Below, in pieces: positions 18,488-27,415 of a stretch of DNA of 64,000 nt (position 1 is the first letter of the stretch; each line of letters begins with the position of its first letter). The DNA comes from Pedobacter antarcticus (GTDB taxonomy: Bacteria; Bacteroidota; Bacteroidia; Sphingobacteriales; Sphingobacteriaceae): assembly GCF_900112985.1 (NCBI RefSeq), contig NZ_FONS01000001.1, positions 679,730 to 743,729 on the forward strand, given 5' to 3'. A program made the position numbers and the translations under genes. The notes below the pieces were generated by a model, which saw nothing but the letters and a program-made list of their open reading frames with translations, made no database searches and had not been told where the DNA came from.

Positions 18488-18656
18488 AGTTATCAATAAT
18501 TCATAAATTGGTTTTGTTTATAACAACATTAAATAATGTTCAGAGATCTGTCTTAAATTCAGCTTAACCTTGACAACAAGTTCCTACATGAAATACTGAA
18601 AAAGGAAAACAAATACAGCAAGCGATATCAGAATATTTATATACTAAGTTCAATAA

Positions 18657-20657
18657 TTAATCAGTTTCCTGCTCATACCATTCACTTGGGATTAACTTCT
18701 TACCGTTTCTCCAAACTACTACCTCATGCACATCCTCAGTTCCATATATATTATCATCTGCATGATCTAATATAATTGCCTGCCACATTCCTTTGCTATT
18801 TGCGACTGATGTTGCAATTGTCCGAAATATCTTCTTCACAGCATTGGCGTCTTCATCATCTGGGAACTTAACATCTGTATCTTCGGTGTCGTTTTCACTT
18901 CGTTTCTTTAATTTCGGAAAATAGACCTGACTGGGTTGGTCGAAAATAACAAAGCTCGGAACCGGTGAATTAGTTAAACCAATAAAAAACTCTTGTAAAG
19001 CACACATCAGGGCAACGTGAAAAGATACCCAGTTGGATGCGCTCCCCACCTGTGAAAGATAATGCCAGTGATTTGTGCTGCCTAGTACTAAAATATTTAG
19101 ATCGAGGATATTAAATCTTGGAGCAACTTCTTTGTATTTATCTTCAACATCAAGTGTTTTTAGGTGAGTTAACATTCTTGCCGATATCCTGTCTGTTGCT
19201 GCTTGCATTCTTTTTGAAACCCCATCTAGATCCACTATTTCCCTCAACATATCAAATTCGGCCTGTAACGTATTTATCTGCAGCTCGAAAGTCCCACCAT
19301 CACCCAGCTTTTGAAAAATCTCATAGTGAGCCTTAAGATGCCCGAGAAAAAGAAACATATTCTTTCTCTGCTGAAACTCTTCTTGAACTTTCCTGTCTTT
19401 TGCTCGTATTAAGTCAAACCGTTGTTGTAATAATATTTTCGCTTCTAATAGTTTACTAAGTTCAATTTTTAACTTTTCTTCCTCTCTAGGAAATGCACCT
19501 GGAACCTCAGCTACCTTTTTTGACTCTTCCTCCAACTGTTTAAATACTTTCGATATTTTTTCAATTTCTATTGATCTTGATGGATGCTCATTGCTTCCAC
19601 AAGAAGGACATTCACCAGCCTGTGAGTCCATATCAATTAGCCATTTTGATATATGAAGTCTATCTTTCCGTCGCATGACCGAATTTCCATAATCTATTAG
19701 CCCTGCCTGAAGCCCCTTCAGGTCATTTAACCGTTTCTTTAAAGAAGCAATCATGAGACTAAGAGACTCCTCGGATCTTTCCAGTTCTCTAAGTTCTGTA
19801 TTAGACCCATCAATGTTCTCTAAAGAACTATTTGAATGATCTGGGATATTATCGAGAAGGGCCCCAGCTATTTCAAGTAAATAAATAGTATCAGTCGACT
19901 CGATATAATTATCGTTCAACAGCCCATACTCCCGGGCAATCCTTAAATGCGCTTGCATATTTTGCACCCATGTATCAGAGACCGAGCCTATCTTCTCAAC
20001 TTCACGTCGCAGTCGACTTAGCAATTTTTCTATTTCTTGGATTCTAATACGAGCCTGGAGAATTGCTGTAGTCTCAGCGCCTATAATAAAAGGAAACCAA
20101 TTTCTTAATTTCTCACGGTGTTCATGGGCATGAGTTTTATAGAATAAAATATTTTGATTCGCCACGATGTCCTGGCTTTGAAAAACAAATGCCATCAAAT
20201 CTCTAAATCCAAGCCTCCCTTGAAAGGGTACATTCTCTTCACCTCCATGCAGATTCAAATAAGGTACTGAAGACAAACCATTGAGAAAATGTTTTACACC
20301 TTCCAAATTTTCATTTGGCTCTAAAATAACTACAGGAGCTACAATTTTCGCACTTCTTAAAAAGTAAAAATCATTTGAAGAATGATTGCCAACAGGAACC
20401 CTTCTAGCAATTAGTATTTGCTCGATGGAAGTGACAATAACTATACCGTACCAGCTTGCATGGTCTCTTATGGTATCAATTGGTATCGAACAATCTTTTG
20501 ATCCCAAACAATAGTCGATTATTGGAATGATGGCTGATTTTCCTGTACGGGATGCACCTGTAATAACATTTAGCTTTTTGGGCTGAAACTCGACGGTTTG
20601 AGGTAGAAAATCTTGATTTTTAGGCCAAATTATTAGTTTAAGCAATTGAAAGTGCAT
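18657..20657 (-). CDS. ABC-3C system ATPase (DUF3732, SMC/Rad50-like)
   Basis: A 666-aa SMC/Rad50-like ATPase. Walker A is GASRTGKS (34-41). A coiled-coil region (about 200-480) carries a CPSC zinc-hook-like motif (350-353, one pair only). The C-terminal half holds a signature-like QVGSASNW and the Walker B FVIFDQPSQVYFP typical of DUF3732. DUF3732 ATPases are the ATPase component of the ABC-three-component conflict systems described by comparative genomics. It is the last gene of a three-gene operon, with a start that overlaps the middle-component stop by one base (TAATG). The expected role is to sense invading DNA and license the effector. Confidence 0.88.
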   Translation of the reverse strand: MHFQLLKLIIWPKNQDFLPQTVEFQPKKLNVITGASRTGKSAIIPIIDYCLGSKDCSIPIDTIRDHASWYGIVIVTSIEQILIARRVPVGNHSSNDFYFLRSAKIVAPVVILEPNENLEGVKHFLNGLSSVPYLNLHGGEENVPFQGRLGFRDLMAFVFQSQDIVANQNILFYKTHAHEHREKLRNWFPFIIGAETTAILQARIRIQEIEKLLSRLRREVEKIGSVSDTWVQNMQAHLRIAREYGLLNDNYIESTDTIYLLEIAGALLDNIPDHSNSSLENIDGSNTELRELERSEESLSLMIASLKKRLNDLKGLQAGLIDYGNSVMRRKDRLHISKWLIDMDSQAGECPSCGSNEHPSRSIEIEKISKVFKQLEEESKKVAEVPGAFPREEEKLKIELSKLLEAKILLQQRFDLIRAKDRKVQEEFQQRKNMFLFLGHLKAHYEIFQKLGDGGTFELQINTLQAEFDMLREIVDLDGVSKRMQAATDRISARMLTHLKTLDVEDKYKEVAPRFNILDLNILVLGSTNHWHYLSQVGSASNWVSFHVALMCALQEFFIGLTNSPVPSFVIFDQPSQVYFPKLKKRSENDTEDTDVKFPDDEDANAVKKIFRTIATSVANSKGMWQAIILDHADDNIYGTEDVHEVVVWRNGKKLIPSEWYEQETD

Positions 20658-21160
20658 TACAGTAGTATTTTAAGATATGAACTGATGGAAGTAATGTCAT
20701 GTTGAGAAAACCATTTTCCCAAGATCTCGGCTTTTTCACCGTCTTTTTTTAGTTGCCCTTTTGGAGCATGTCCATAACTTGGCTTTTTCTCTATAGGGTT
20801 AGCATAAAGTCTAGCTTCATCAAAATCCCAGAAAAGCAATCCATTTGCTACAGCCATATCTATAGAAGACCATGAATAAAGAAACTTTTCTTTTATTCTT
20901 TCCTGAAGCCCCAATAAAATATCCGAGTTTCGGTTTTCTTCGAAACTACGTACATAAGATTGTAAGTTTTCCCGCATATTACTGATTGGCGCTTTGAGCT
21001 TATCACTTGTAAGTATAGCTATAGCAATGAAGTGGTGTATTGCTATAGGCGCCTCTCCATTAGAATCACCCGCAACATATCCTTGAGTGAATCTATACAG
21101 TAAATATCCCCCGATTGCAGGGGTATTCCACAACCGAACTTCTTCCAATAACTCACTCAT
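20657..21160 (-). CDS. ABC-3C system middle component
   Basis: About 167 aa, starting at the ATG at 21160 (MSELLEEVRLWNTPAIGGYLLYRF). This start overlaps the upstream gene stop by 8 nt. The open frame extends 18 codons further upstream, but into the effector gene. The WNTPAIGGYLLYRFTQGY opening is typical of the short middle-component proteins that link effector and ATPase in ABC-3C operons. Its stop overlaps the ATPase start by one nucleotide. It has no enzymatic motif, and its biochemical role is not known. Confidence 0.82.
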   Translation of the reverse strand: MSELLEEVRLWNTPAIGGYLLYRFTQGYVAGDSNGEAPIAIHHFIAIAILTSDKLKAPISNMRENLQSYVRSFEENRNSDILLGLQERIKEKFLYSWSSIDMAVANGLLFWDFDEARLYANPIEKKPSYGHAPKGQLKKDGEKAEILGKWFSQHDITSISSYLKILL

Positions 21161-22316
21161 TTTCTTCGATTTTTTCACTAACAAATGTTTCTTTCCATTT
21201 TGGATGCCAGCCAATTGAAAAGGTGTTAGACATGGAATGGTACGTTCCCGCAGTTGTAGCGGCAGGAGGATCCTGATTTTTGATTGATTGTTGTCTAACT
21301 CTGCAGAGCTGAAAAACTAGTTTTCCTTTGTCTTCGTCAGAAAATTGCGAATGTGTTAAATCAACTATTTTTCTTTGCGACTTCCAGAAATTGGTTAGCT
21401 TATCCTCAAATTCCTTTGCAGCCGGTTCATCAATTAGTTCCTGTTCGATCCATTTTAACCTATTTACCTTGGCTCTAAGGAAATCAGTTACCGCCATCTG
21501 AATGTCATCATCGTCACTATTAATTGCTTCAAGCTGCCTGATATACGGAGGCCGCTCGAGCTTGTGTTTCGTTAATTCATTCTCTTCAATTGGGTGATGA
21601 AGAGTAAAGTCGATAAGTTCTCGTTTCCACGCTCTTTCGAATACAGGTCTGGCGTAATTGTCAAATTCTTTCCAACTAATTATTGCATCCTCCTTTTTCG
21701 CAAGCTTATTCATCACTACTTCTTGTAGCCACCCCATTAAGCTATGTTGAATAAAGTCTACTTGACTATCACTAACATGTTTAGTCCTTATTGCTTTTTT
21801 TACTTCAATTAGTCCACTTTCAGACCCTACGACAAATTCAAATTTTTCAATTATCCTGTATAGTAAAAGTTCATTTTTCTTCAGAAACTCTAAATAGGGA
21901 AAGATCTCATGTTTGGACTCAATAGTTTTAAGCTTCTTCACAGCAAGTTGAAATACCTTTCTTGCTGAAACTATATTCTTTGCCGCATGAAAAGAATCCA
22001 CAATTGCCTTTCTGCCTTTTTTATTAGAGTATAAGATAAAAATAGTTTTATCAGGATCAACAGCACCATCAATAACTAAATTTGTCCAATTAAAAAAGGT
22101 CTTCCATAGATCAGAGGAGCGATCAGTGACTGGATTGCTAATTTGCGAAGACTTATCTTCTTCGGTGATTTTTGAATCATTTTCTTTGGACACACTAACA
22201 TCACCAAATACTTCCAGACATACCATATCTTCTGGATCACATCCTAGTAAATGCCAAAGTGCCCTTGGAAATTGAAGCGAAAAACCTAATAATTGACCTG
22301 GAGCGTTAGTAGTCAT
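21153..22316 (-). CDS. ABC-3C system effector, probable PD-(D/E)XK-like dsDNA nuclease
   Basis: A 387-aa protein and the first gene of the ABC-3C operon. The N-terminal part resembles the DUF4297-type nuclease fold used by these systems. GFSLQFPRALWHLL is followed by E35 in CLEVFGDV (with D39), then EEDKSS (E53, K55) in the place of the ExK motif, and the conserved DLWKTFFNW. The C-terminal two thirds are helical and probably bind the partner. Assignment as nuclease rests on these residues and on operon position. It overlaps the middle component by 8 nt. Confidence 0.75.
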   Translation of the reverse strand: MTTNAPGQLLGFSLQFPRALWHLLGCDPEDMVCLEVFGDVSVSKENDSKITEEDKSSQISNPVTDRSSDLWKTFFNWTNLVIDGAVDPDKTIFILYSNKKGRKAIVDSFHAAKNIVSARKVFQLAVKKLKTIESKHEIFPYLEFLKKNELLLYRIIEKFEFVVGSESGLIEVKKAIRTKHVSDSQVDFIQHSLMGWLQEVVMNKLAKKEDAIISWKEFDNYARPVFERAWKRELIDFTLHHPIEENELTKHKLERPPYIRQLEAINSDDDDIQMAVTDFLRAKVNRLKWIEQELIDEPAAKEFEDKLTNFWKSQRKIVDLTHSQFSDEDKGKLVFQLCRVRQQSIKNQDPPAATTAGTYHSMSNTFSIGWHPKWKETFVSEKIEENE

Positions 22317-22459
22317 TAGTTTAGCTTATAATATCCTATTATCAAATATAGAATAATTCTGCTTAATACTAAATCAATTTAAATACTCAGGAAATTTATC
22401 TATCAAGCAGTATATGCAGACTATTTCAGAAGTGTTTGATGCCAAAATCAACACATGAG

Positions 22460-22966
22460 TTACTTAGATATCACGCTTTCAGCAATTTTGACTGTAAAGT
22501 CGAATATTATCAACTTATTTCCCTCCTCACGAAAATATGCTGTCCCTATTATCGGTACACCTAAACCACTCTTCATGGGGTATGAGTTTAATTTAATCGG
22601 ATTTTCCTCTGCAGTCACATCCAAAAAAATTTTTTTGAGGTGCTGACCATCATAAAGATGATCAGAAGGAATATTCCAGTAGCAATCGCTAGAGGCAACT
22701 ATACTTCCAGTAAAATTTAGAGCATAATTATATGCTTTTGACCCATCTTTATTATATTCTTCATCCTCTTTTTTGAAATTTTTGAATTTCAATAGACTAC
22801 TGGAGGCGGAATCCACTTGTTTTGACAGTAAGCCGATTACCTCACTGCTATAAAGCTCTGATTCCGACTCATTAGATGACATTAATCTATTGGACGAATT
22901 AATACAGCCTATACCTGTAGCGGTAATTAAAACTGCCAGCGCGCAAATAATAATTAGTTTATTCAT
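22460..22966 (-). CDS. Putative lipoprotein (downstream member of a pair)
   Basis: A 168-aa protein with a lipoprotein-type signal peptide (hydrophobic residues 4-20, GIGC at the cleavage site). The mature part contains SSDCYWNIPSDHLYDGQH and ends in IFDFTVKIAESVISK. I do not recognise the family. The segment from DCYW to the C-terminus resembles the same region of the upstream gene (DCMW ... GVAYLEKTENGW), so the two look like diverged paralogues. The genes are 5 nt apart on the same strand. Their place beside conflict systems may be incidental. Confidence 0.6.
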   Translation of the reverse strand: MNKLIIICALAVLITATGIGCINSSNRLMSSNESESELYSSEVIGLLSKQVDSASSSLLKFKNFKKEDEEYNKDGSKAYNYALNFTGSIVASSDCYWNIPSDHLYDGQHLKKIFLDVTAEENPIKLNSYPMKSGLGVPIIGTAYFREEGNKLIIFDFTVKIAESVISK

Positions 22967-22971
22967 TAGAG

Positions 22972-23436
22972 TTATTGTTGCTTTGGTTCTAATTCAACTT
23001 TTAAGACTTGCCACCCATTTTCAGTTTTTTCAAGGTAAGCTACTCCATTAAAATCAATATTTTCTCCTGCCTTCACATTAGAAATACTCTTTACTCTATT
23101 ACCATTTATATCTACTCCATCAAATGAATTTTCTTGATATTCAGATGTATGGAAAGGATGGCTATATATTGCGAGTGTAGGGCTTCCTACCAACCACATA
23201 CAGTCATTTTTCACTAATACTTTAGCTTTAAACTCCTGTTCATACTGGTAATCTTCATTTTGGACTTCTTTTCCATTTGTTTTTTCAAATGATAGCAACT
23301 GCAGATTCCCTTTTGCTTGATCCATAATCTGTCTTTCGATTTCAGCTTTAGTAATATTAACCTTATTGTCTGAAAAAGCTGAACAAGATTGAATAATCAA
23401 TAATACAACGAATAATAATGCGTGATTTATCTTCAT
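22972..23436 (-). CDS. Putative lipoprotein (upstream member of a pair)
   Basis: A 154-aa protein with a lipoprotein signal (LLIIQSC, Cys at about residue 18). A DCMW motif sits mid-protein, followed by a C-terminal beta-rich stretch (FNGVAYLEKTENGWQVLKVELEPK). It resembles the DUF-type small lipoproteins that pair in Bacteroidota genomes, but no function is known to me. Five nucleotides separate it from the downstream paralogue. It lies between the ABC-3C operon and the small membrane protein gene, all on the minus strand. Confidence 0.6.
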   Translation of the reverse strand: MKINHALLFVVLLIIQSCSAFSDNKVNITKAEIERQIMDQAKGNLQLLSFEKTNGKEVQNEDYQYEQEFKAKVLVKNDCMWLVGSPTLAIYSHPFHTSEYQENSFDGVDINGNRVKSISNVKAGENIDFNGVAYLEKTENGWQVLKVELEPKQQ

Positions 23437-23517
23437 ATTAGTATGAAATTTTAAGTTGAAATAAGTATTTATTAGTATCGATCTGTAATTGTGGTGTTTT
23501 GATTAAAAACTGCATTA

Positions 23518-23838
23518 TTATCCTTCCAAATCCAGTAACCTTTTTTTGATCAGAATTATCTTTTCCTCTTTATTTTTTTTATTCAGTTCATAAACACTCA
23601 TTGAACGTTTCCCTCTGCTCATTTTAAAAATACCAAACAGCAATACTGCAACTCCAACAATGGTGTTAATAGTAATATCATACCCTATTCCATACGTTAT
23701 ACATATTGCTCCAATAGCGACAAGTATAAACCCCGAGGTAGTACTTTCTGCTGATTTTTTAGACTCGTCAAATAGCTCCCTTTCCTCCAAATCAAGCAGC
23801 TCTTTTTTAAGTTCTTTAATTTTTAATTCGTTCTCCAT
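23518..23838 (-). CDS. Hypothetical small membrane protein with flanking coiled coils
   Basis: A 106-aa protein. Residues 1-30 are a charged helix (ENELKIKELKKELLDLEERE), and two membrane segments follow at about 34-52 and 56-72 with only a few residues between. A second charged helix ends the protein (NKKNKEEKIILIKKRLLDLEG). The two helices look like an internal repeat (KxxLLDLE). No family recognised. It is divergent from the XRE gene at 23929. Confidence 0.55.
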   Translation of the reverse strand: MENELKIKELKKELLDLEERELFDESKKSAESTTSGFILVAIGAICITYGIGYDITINTIVGVAVLLFGIFKMSRGKRSMSVYELNKKNKEEKIILIKKRLLDLEG

Positions 23839-23928
23839 TTATCACTGTTAATTTTTTCAAACATAACAATAAATACATATACATGTATAGGTGACTGCGA
23901 AATTTTCATTTCTTTACTTGCGCAGTCA

Positions 23929-24171
23929 ATGATAAAGCCTGAATTGAAATCAGAAATCGAACTGTTTGTCATCAATAAAGTCCGAATGATGCGGGTTTCT
24001 GCAGGCATATCTCAGCAGCAACTGGCAATAAAAATGGAATTATCGGTTGGATTTATTGGCCATGTTGAAAGCCCAAAACATAGAGCTAAATATAATTTGA
24101 ATCATATAAATTCCCTCGTGAAAATTTTCAACTGCAATTTTCAGGATTTCTTCCCGAAATCACCATTGTGA
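23929..24171 (+). CDS. XRE family transcriptional regulator
   Basis: An 80-aa Cro/CI-type HTH protein (VRMMRVSAGISQQQLAIKMELSVGFIGHVESP, then INSLVKIFNCNFQDFFP). It is short and consists of the HTH domain alone. It is the only plus-strand gene in this part of the element and is divergent from the membrane protein, lipoprotein and ABC-3C genes. It is a good candidate for the element's regulator. The 90-bp divergent gap would hold its operator. Confidence 0.8.
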   Translation: MIKPELKSEIELFVINKVRMMRVSAGISQQQLAIKMELSVGFIGHVESPKHRAKYNLNHINSLVKIFNCNFQDFFPKSPL

Positions 24172-24242
24172 TTGTCAAAAAATTCATTGATTCTATAAAA
24201 TAAAATGTTCTTTATTTCCTCCATTAGAAAATCGGAGAATTA

Positions 24243-24275
24243 CCGGTGTACTTTCGTACTTCAAAAGTACACCGG
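24243..24275. repeat. 12-bp perfect inverted repeat with 9-nt loop
   Basis: The arms ccggtgtacttt (24243-24254) and aaagtacaccgg (24264-24275) are perfect complements. The hairpin lies between two convergent genes (XRE and putative Rep) in a 212-bp gap. No T-run follows on either strand, so a simple terminator is not the best explanation. A replication origin or nick site for the nearby Rep, an oriT-like site or a protein operator are alternatives. Confidence 0.6.
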
Positions 24276-24383
24276 GTATGATTTACAATCAGTTACGAAT
24301 AAAAGTCCGACTAAATCTGGAAAATCATCGAATTCACTAAAAATTACCCCTCTACAAAACAGGGAGTGATTACGTGAAAAAAA

Positions 24384-25349
24384 TTAAATTAAGTGCGCTG
24401 GCAATTCAAATCCAGGGACTGCAAATATTCTTATCATTTTCACTTTTTCTTCCAGCTCATCTGCTAAACTCGATTTAGTAGCGAGCAAAGGAGATGTACT
24501 CATCCCTTTAAACTTATTGATAAGGTTCGAAGCTACATTTGGATGCTTATTCAAATAACCTCTCCTCTTCGCTTCCTTGATCGTTGCATTGACAGAAGTA
24601 AAACCACCAATTGATTCTACTCCCAATAATTTGATATACCTTTCAAACTCACCATTTTTTTGAAAAATGGAAAAATCAAAAGGACGGACATCATGCAGTT
24701 TATTAATTTTCATAAAAACATCAGCCCAACTACCAACCACTTTGTAATAATTATTGAGCAGATCCATTAAAGTGGCGTTTGGAACCCGAAGAAAATCAGA
24801 TATAACTTTATTCTTCTGCATCCGATACTCATACCTGAGTACATTTTTTCCGACAAAAGCATCACGTATCTGTTCTCCTTTCTTTATCTCTTTCATCTTA
24901 CCGTAAAAGACAACGTATCTGCTGTTATTTTTATACGCCAATCCATTATCCATCTCTAACCTTTTGAAGTACGGAGACTGACTTAAAATAGGGTAATAAT
25001 CTTCAACTGGATACTTTGTTATAATGTTCTCAGCCAGGTCTACCCTCAATACCTTTGATTGGTATAAATCTACTTCCAATAATTTATTTAATTCTTCTAT
25101 GCCATCTGTTATTTCACTGAGATTTAGTGATTGTTGATTGCTTCCGCAGAGGTACTTCGGCAGACTCCCCTCTATTATCAATCCTCTGTTATTAATCTGT
25201 ACTCTTAAGTTCTCTAACTTGCCCTTTATGCTTATACTTCCGTCTTCATCCCTGATATACTGTGGTTTGAATAATGTTTCATATAGTATATCATAGTGTT
25301 TATCACTCAAGTATTCTGGGGACACCTTTATTTTTAATGTATCAATCAT
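24384..25349 (-). CDS. Putative phage/plasmid replication initiator (gene II/X-like)
   Basis: A 321-aa protein. The opening MIDTLKIKV and the LRVDLAENI strand, followed by YFKRLEMDNGLAYKNNSRYVVFYGKMKEIKKG and VLRYEYRMQ, follow the pattern of phage/plasmid replication proteins of the II/X type. Those nick DNA for rolling-circle replication. I cannot confirm the HUH/Tyr catalytic residues by eye. It is next to a perfect hairpin (24243-24275) and in the same direction as the small HTH and integrase genes. It would allow the excised element to replicate; this is inference. Confidence 0.6.
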   Translation of the reverse strand: MIDTLKIKVSPEYLSDKHYDILYETLFKPQYIRDEDGSISIKGKLENLRVQINNRGLIIEGSLPKYLCGSNQQSLNLSEITDGIEELNKLLEVDLYQSKVLRVDLAENIITKYPVEDYYPILSQSPYFKRLEMDNGLAYKNNSRYVVFYGKMKEIKKGEQIRDAFVGKNVLRYEYRMQKNKVISDFLRVPNATLMDLLNNYYKVVGSWADVFMKINKLHDVRPFDFSIFQKNGEFERYIKLLGVESIGGFTSVNATIKEAKRRGYLNKHPNVASNLINKFKGMSTSPLLATKSSLADELEEKVKMIRIFAVPGFELPAHLI

Positions 25350-25439
25350 TTTTATAAGAAATTGTTATAGTATTTGGGTTAATAATATGATAGTGTTGTA
25401 CTGTCACCCAAATTATCTCGAGTGACAGCGCAATACTTA

Positions 25440-25868
25440 TTATTTTTCATACCTATTTTTTATTTCTAGAATCTGCTGATTGAGTTCCCCATCTTTAAGT
25501 TGCTGAAATAAATAGATAGCATCAGAACTTCTTTCATTAAACACATAAACCTCAAATTCTAAACTGTCCTTCAAGACAAATAGCACAGCATCAGACAGCT
25601 CTTCAGACCGGAGGATACCAAATGGCAAAACTCCACTGCTAGTTTGAAAAACCGATTTTTTATTATCGCTGAGACTGAAAGTATAACCAATGTACCCCTC
25701 TAATACTGCTACCGGCCCAATTTTCTTGAGCTTTATATTCTGGCGTTGCTCGAAAAATTGGTTCATAAAATTATTATTCCCAATTTTTTTAAGTGGTGCC
25801 ATTGAATAAGTTGCCGACCTTTCATCGTACATAAGGTAGAAGTTATAATATGCGTCTATTAACTCCAT
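25440..25868 (-). CDS. Hypothetical protein between Rep and HTH genes
   Basis: A 142-aa soluble protein with no family I recognise and no signal peptide. It contains several short beta-type stretches (GPVAVLEGYIGYTFSLSDNK, VLFVLKDSLEFEVYVFNERS). Its start overlaps the end of the HTH gene by about 10 nt, so it is translationally coupled to it. It is probably an element housekeeping protein. Confidence 0.5.
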   Translation of the reverse strand: MELIDAYYNFYLMYDERSATYSMAPLKKIGNNNFMNQFFEQRQNIKLKKIGPVAVLEGYIGYTFSLSDNKKSVFQTSSGVLPFGILRSEELSDAVLFVLKDSLEFEVYVFNERSSDAIYLFQQLKDGELNQQILEIKNRYEK

Positions 25869-26158
25869 CTTAAACCTCCTTTCATTGGTTGTGCAACAGT
25901 ATAATCAATGGCTTCCTGCTCAATATCGTCCGTTGACATTATCGGCTTGCTCATTAAGTATGCATCAACATCATCCTTTTTGAAAAAAATTAATTTCCCA
26001 TTAGGTCTGCTGAACCTGATTTGCTTGTTCCCTGTAAGTTTATATGTAGCTGATTTTGAAAGCCCCGTATATCTGCAAAAATCATCAATATTAAATATCT
26101 CCTTTTGATTTAGAAGCATTGCTTCAATTCTCTCTATTGTCGTTGTACCTGTGTTCAT
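25859..26158 (-). CDS. Small excisionase-like HTH protein
   Basis: A 99-aa protein with the HTH 17 fold (FNIDDFCRYTGLSKSATYKLTGNKQIRFSRPNGKLIFFKKDDVDAYL). It is the usual small DNA-binding protein accompanying Bacteroidota integrases and may be the excisionase or the activator of the Rep gene. It overlaps the downstream 142-aa gene. The gap to the gene at 26276 is 117 bp. Confidence 0.78.
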   Translation of the reverse strand: MNTGTTTIERIEAMLLNQKEIFNIDDFCRYTGLSKSATYKLTGNKQIRFSRPNGKLIFFKKDDVDAYLMSKPIMSTDDIEQEAIDYTVAQPMKGGLRWS

Positions 26159-26275
26159 TTCTTTGTTTTTTAATTACATCGATTAATGGCCATAATCTTT
26201 GTCAAAGGTCGAAATAGGTACAGAGAATAAACAGAGTAACACCTACACAGGGTGTAGGTGTACATTGGGAATATG

Positions 26276-27415
26276 TTAAATTCCTGCAGCGTTTAATATA
26301 GTTAAAATCAGGGTTTGCTTGTCCGATTTTACTTTTTGGAGGCTCATTTGTTTTCTAGATTGTTTGAGTTTTTCAAGAGTAATTTCTTGCTCTTTAATAA
26401 CGGTGTAGGTGTTAAAGTATGTCTTAATGAATAAATTCTTCATCCGGGTATTACCTAAGATCAATTGGTCAACAAACTCAATAAGTGGAATCTTATTTAC
26501 ATCTTTATTATCAGCAATGTCTATCCACCTAATTTTTGGAGTTTCATCCAGCTGACTTTGTAAAATAACATGTCTAAAGTCCAGATATTTTGTCTCTTCG
26601 TGAATAAATTTCGCATCTAACAATCGATCAAACAGAATCCTTATCTGACCATAATTGATGTACTTCATCTTAATGGGTTTAATGCCTTCAACACTGTTTT
26701 TGGTGTTCGAAGGAGGCATAGCCTCGTTTTCCAAAAAGACTTTAAATTTGAGGCGATCCCATATCTTTCCGATGTATCTAAATTCGATCAGTTCAGTTGT
26801 TGCCTGACCAAGATTATGATAGAGATCATCCTCAGACCATGACTTCATTTCTAGATATACTTTTTCGATTAAATCATCGTCAACTTTAAGGTCCTTAATA
26901 AACCGATCTGTCCTTGATATCTGATTGCTAATGATACTCTGCCGATCCAAATTAGGATTCTGCTGAACTATCGTCTTAAAATTACTGACCAATTCATCAA
27001 TACTTTTGTATACAGGCTGAAATCCAATTTTTGATGTTTTTTGTTTCCCCTTTTGAAACACCTCTCTCCAATGGTCTATCACCCATTTATTATACTGGAT
27101 ACGTTCTTCTAAGTTGTTTGGTCTGATGGAAAGAACCAGATTATCTGATTCTTCCTGTATCTCCACGAATTCTTGTTGATAAAATTTTAAAGTCTCCTCC
27201 TCATCTAGTTCGTCTTGATCCTCATCATAGACATAAGACACTGGTTTAGCGTTAACGCTTTCACTCTCTTGTTCGTCAATTTTTTCTTTTTCAACCTTCA
27301 ATTCAACTACGTCACAATAAAATGCCGCACCTCTAGCATCCCAATAGTCCAGTTGCTCTCTGTAATTAAGTTTATAAAAATTGTCAAATTCTATTTCTGC
27401 TGCATTTTTAGTCAT
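26276..27415 (-). CDS. Hypothetical integrase-associated protein
   Basis: A 379-aa soluble protein. The N-terminal third is very acidic (YVYDEDQDELDEEETLKFYQQEF). The C-terminal part contains KYINYGQIRILFDRLLDAKFI...RWIDIADNKDVNKIPLIEFVDQL, a two-part arrangement similar in style to proteins found next to Bacteroidota integrases. I cannot name a family. Its start overlaps the integrase stop by one nucleotide (TAATG), so the two genes are coupled. A role in recombination or its control is likely but unproven. Confidence 0.55.
   Translation of the reverse strand: MTKNAAEIEFDNFYKLNYREQLDYWDARGAAFYCDVVELKVEKEKIDEQESESVNAKPVSYVYDEDQDELDEEETLKFYQQEFVEIQEESDNLVLSIRPNNLEERIQYNKWVIDHWREVFQKGKQKTSKIGFQPVYKSIDELVSNFKTIVQQNPNLDRQSIISNQISRTDRFIKDLKVDDDLIEKVYLEMKSWSEDDLYHNLGQATTELIEFRYIGKIWDRLKFKVFLENEAMPPSNTKNSVEGIKPIKMKYINYGQIRILFDRLLDAKFIHEETKYLDFRHVILQSQLDETPKIRWIDIADNKDVNKIPLIEFVDQLILGNTRMKNLFIKTYFNTYTVIKEQEITLEKLKQSRKQMSLQKVKSDKQTLILTILNAAGI

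Noticed and set aside
24243..24275. Hairpin as a simple terminator for the XRE or Rep gene
   Set aside because: There is no T-run on either side, so it is reported as an unexplained inverted repeat.
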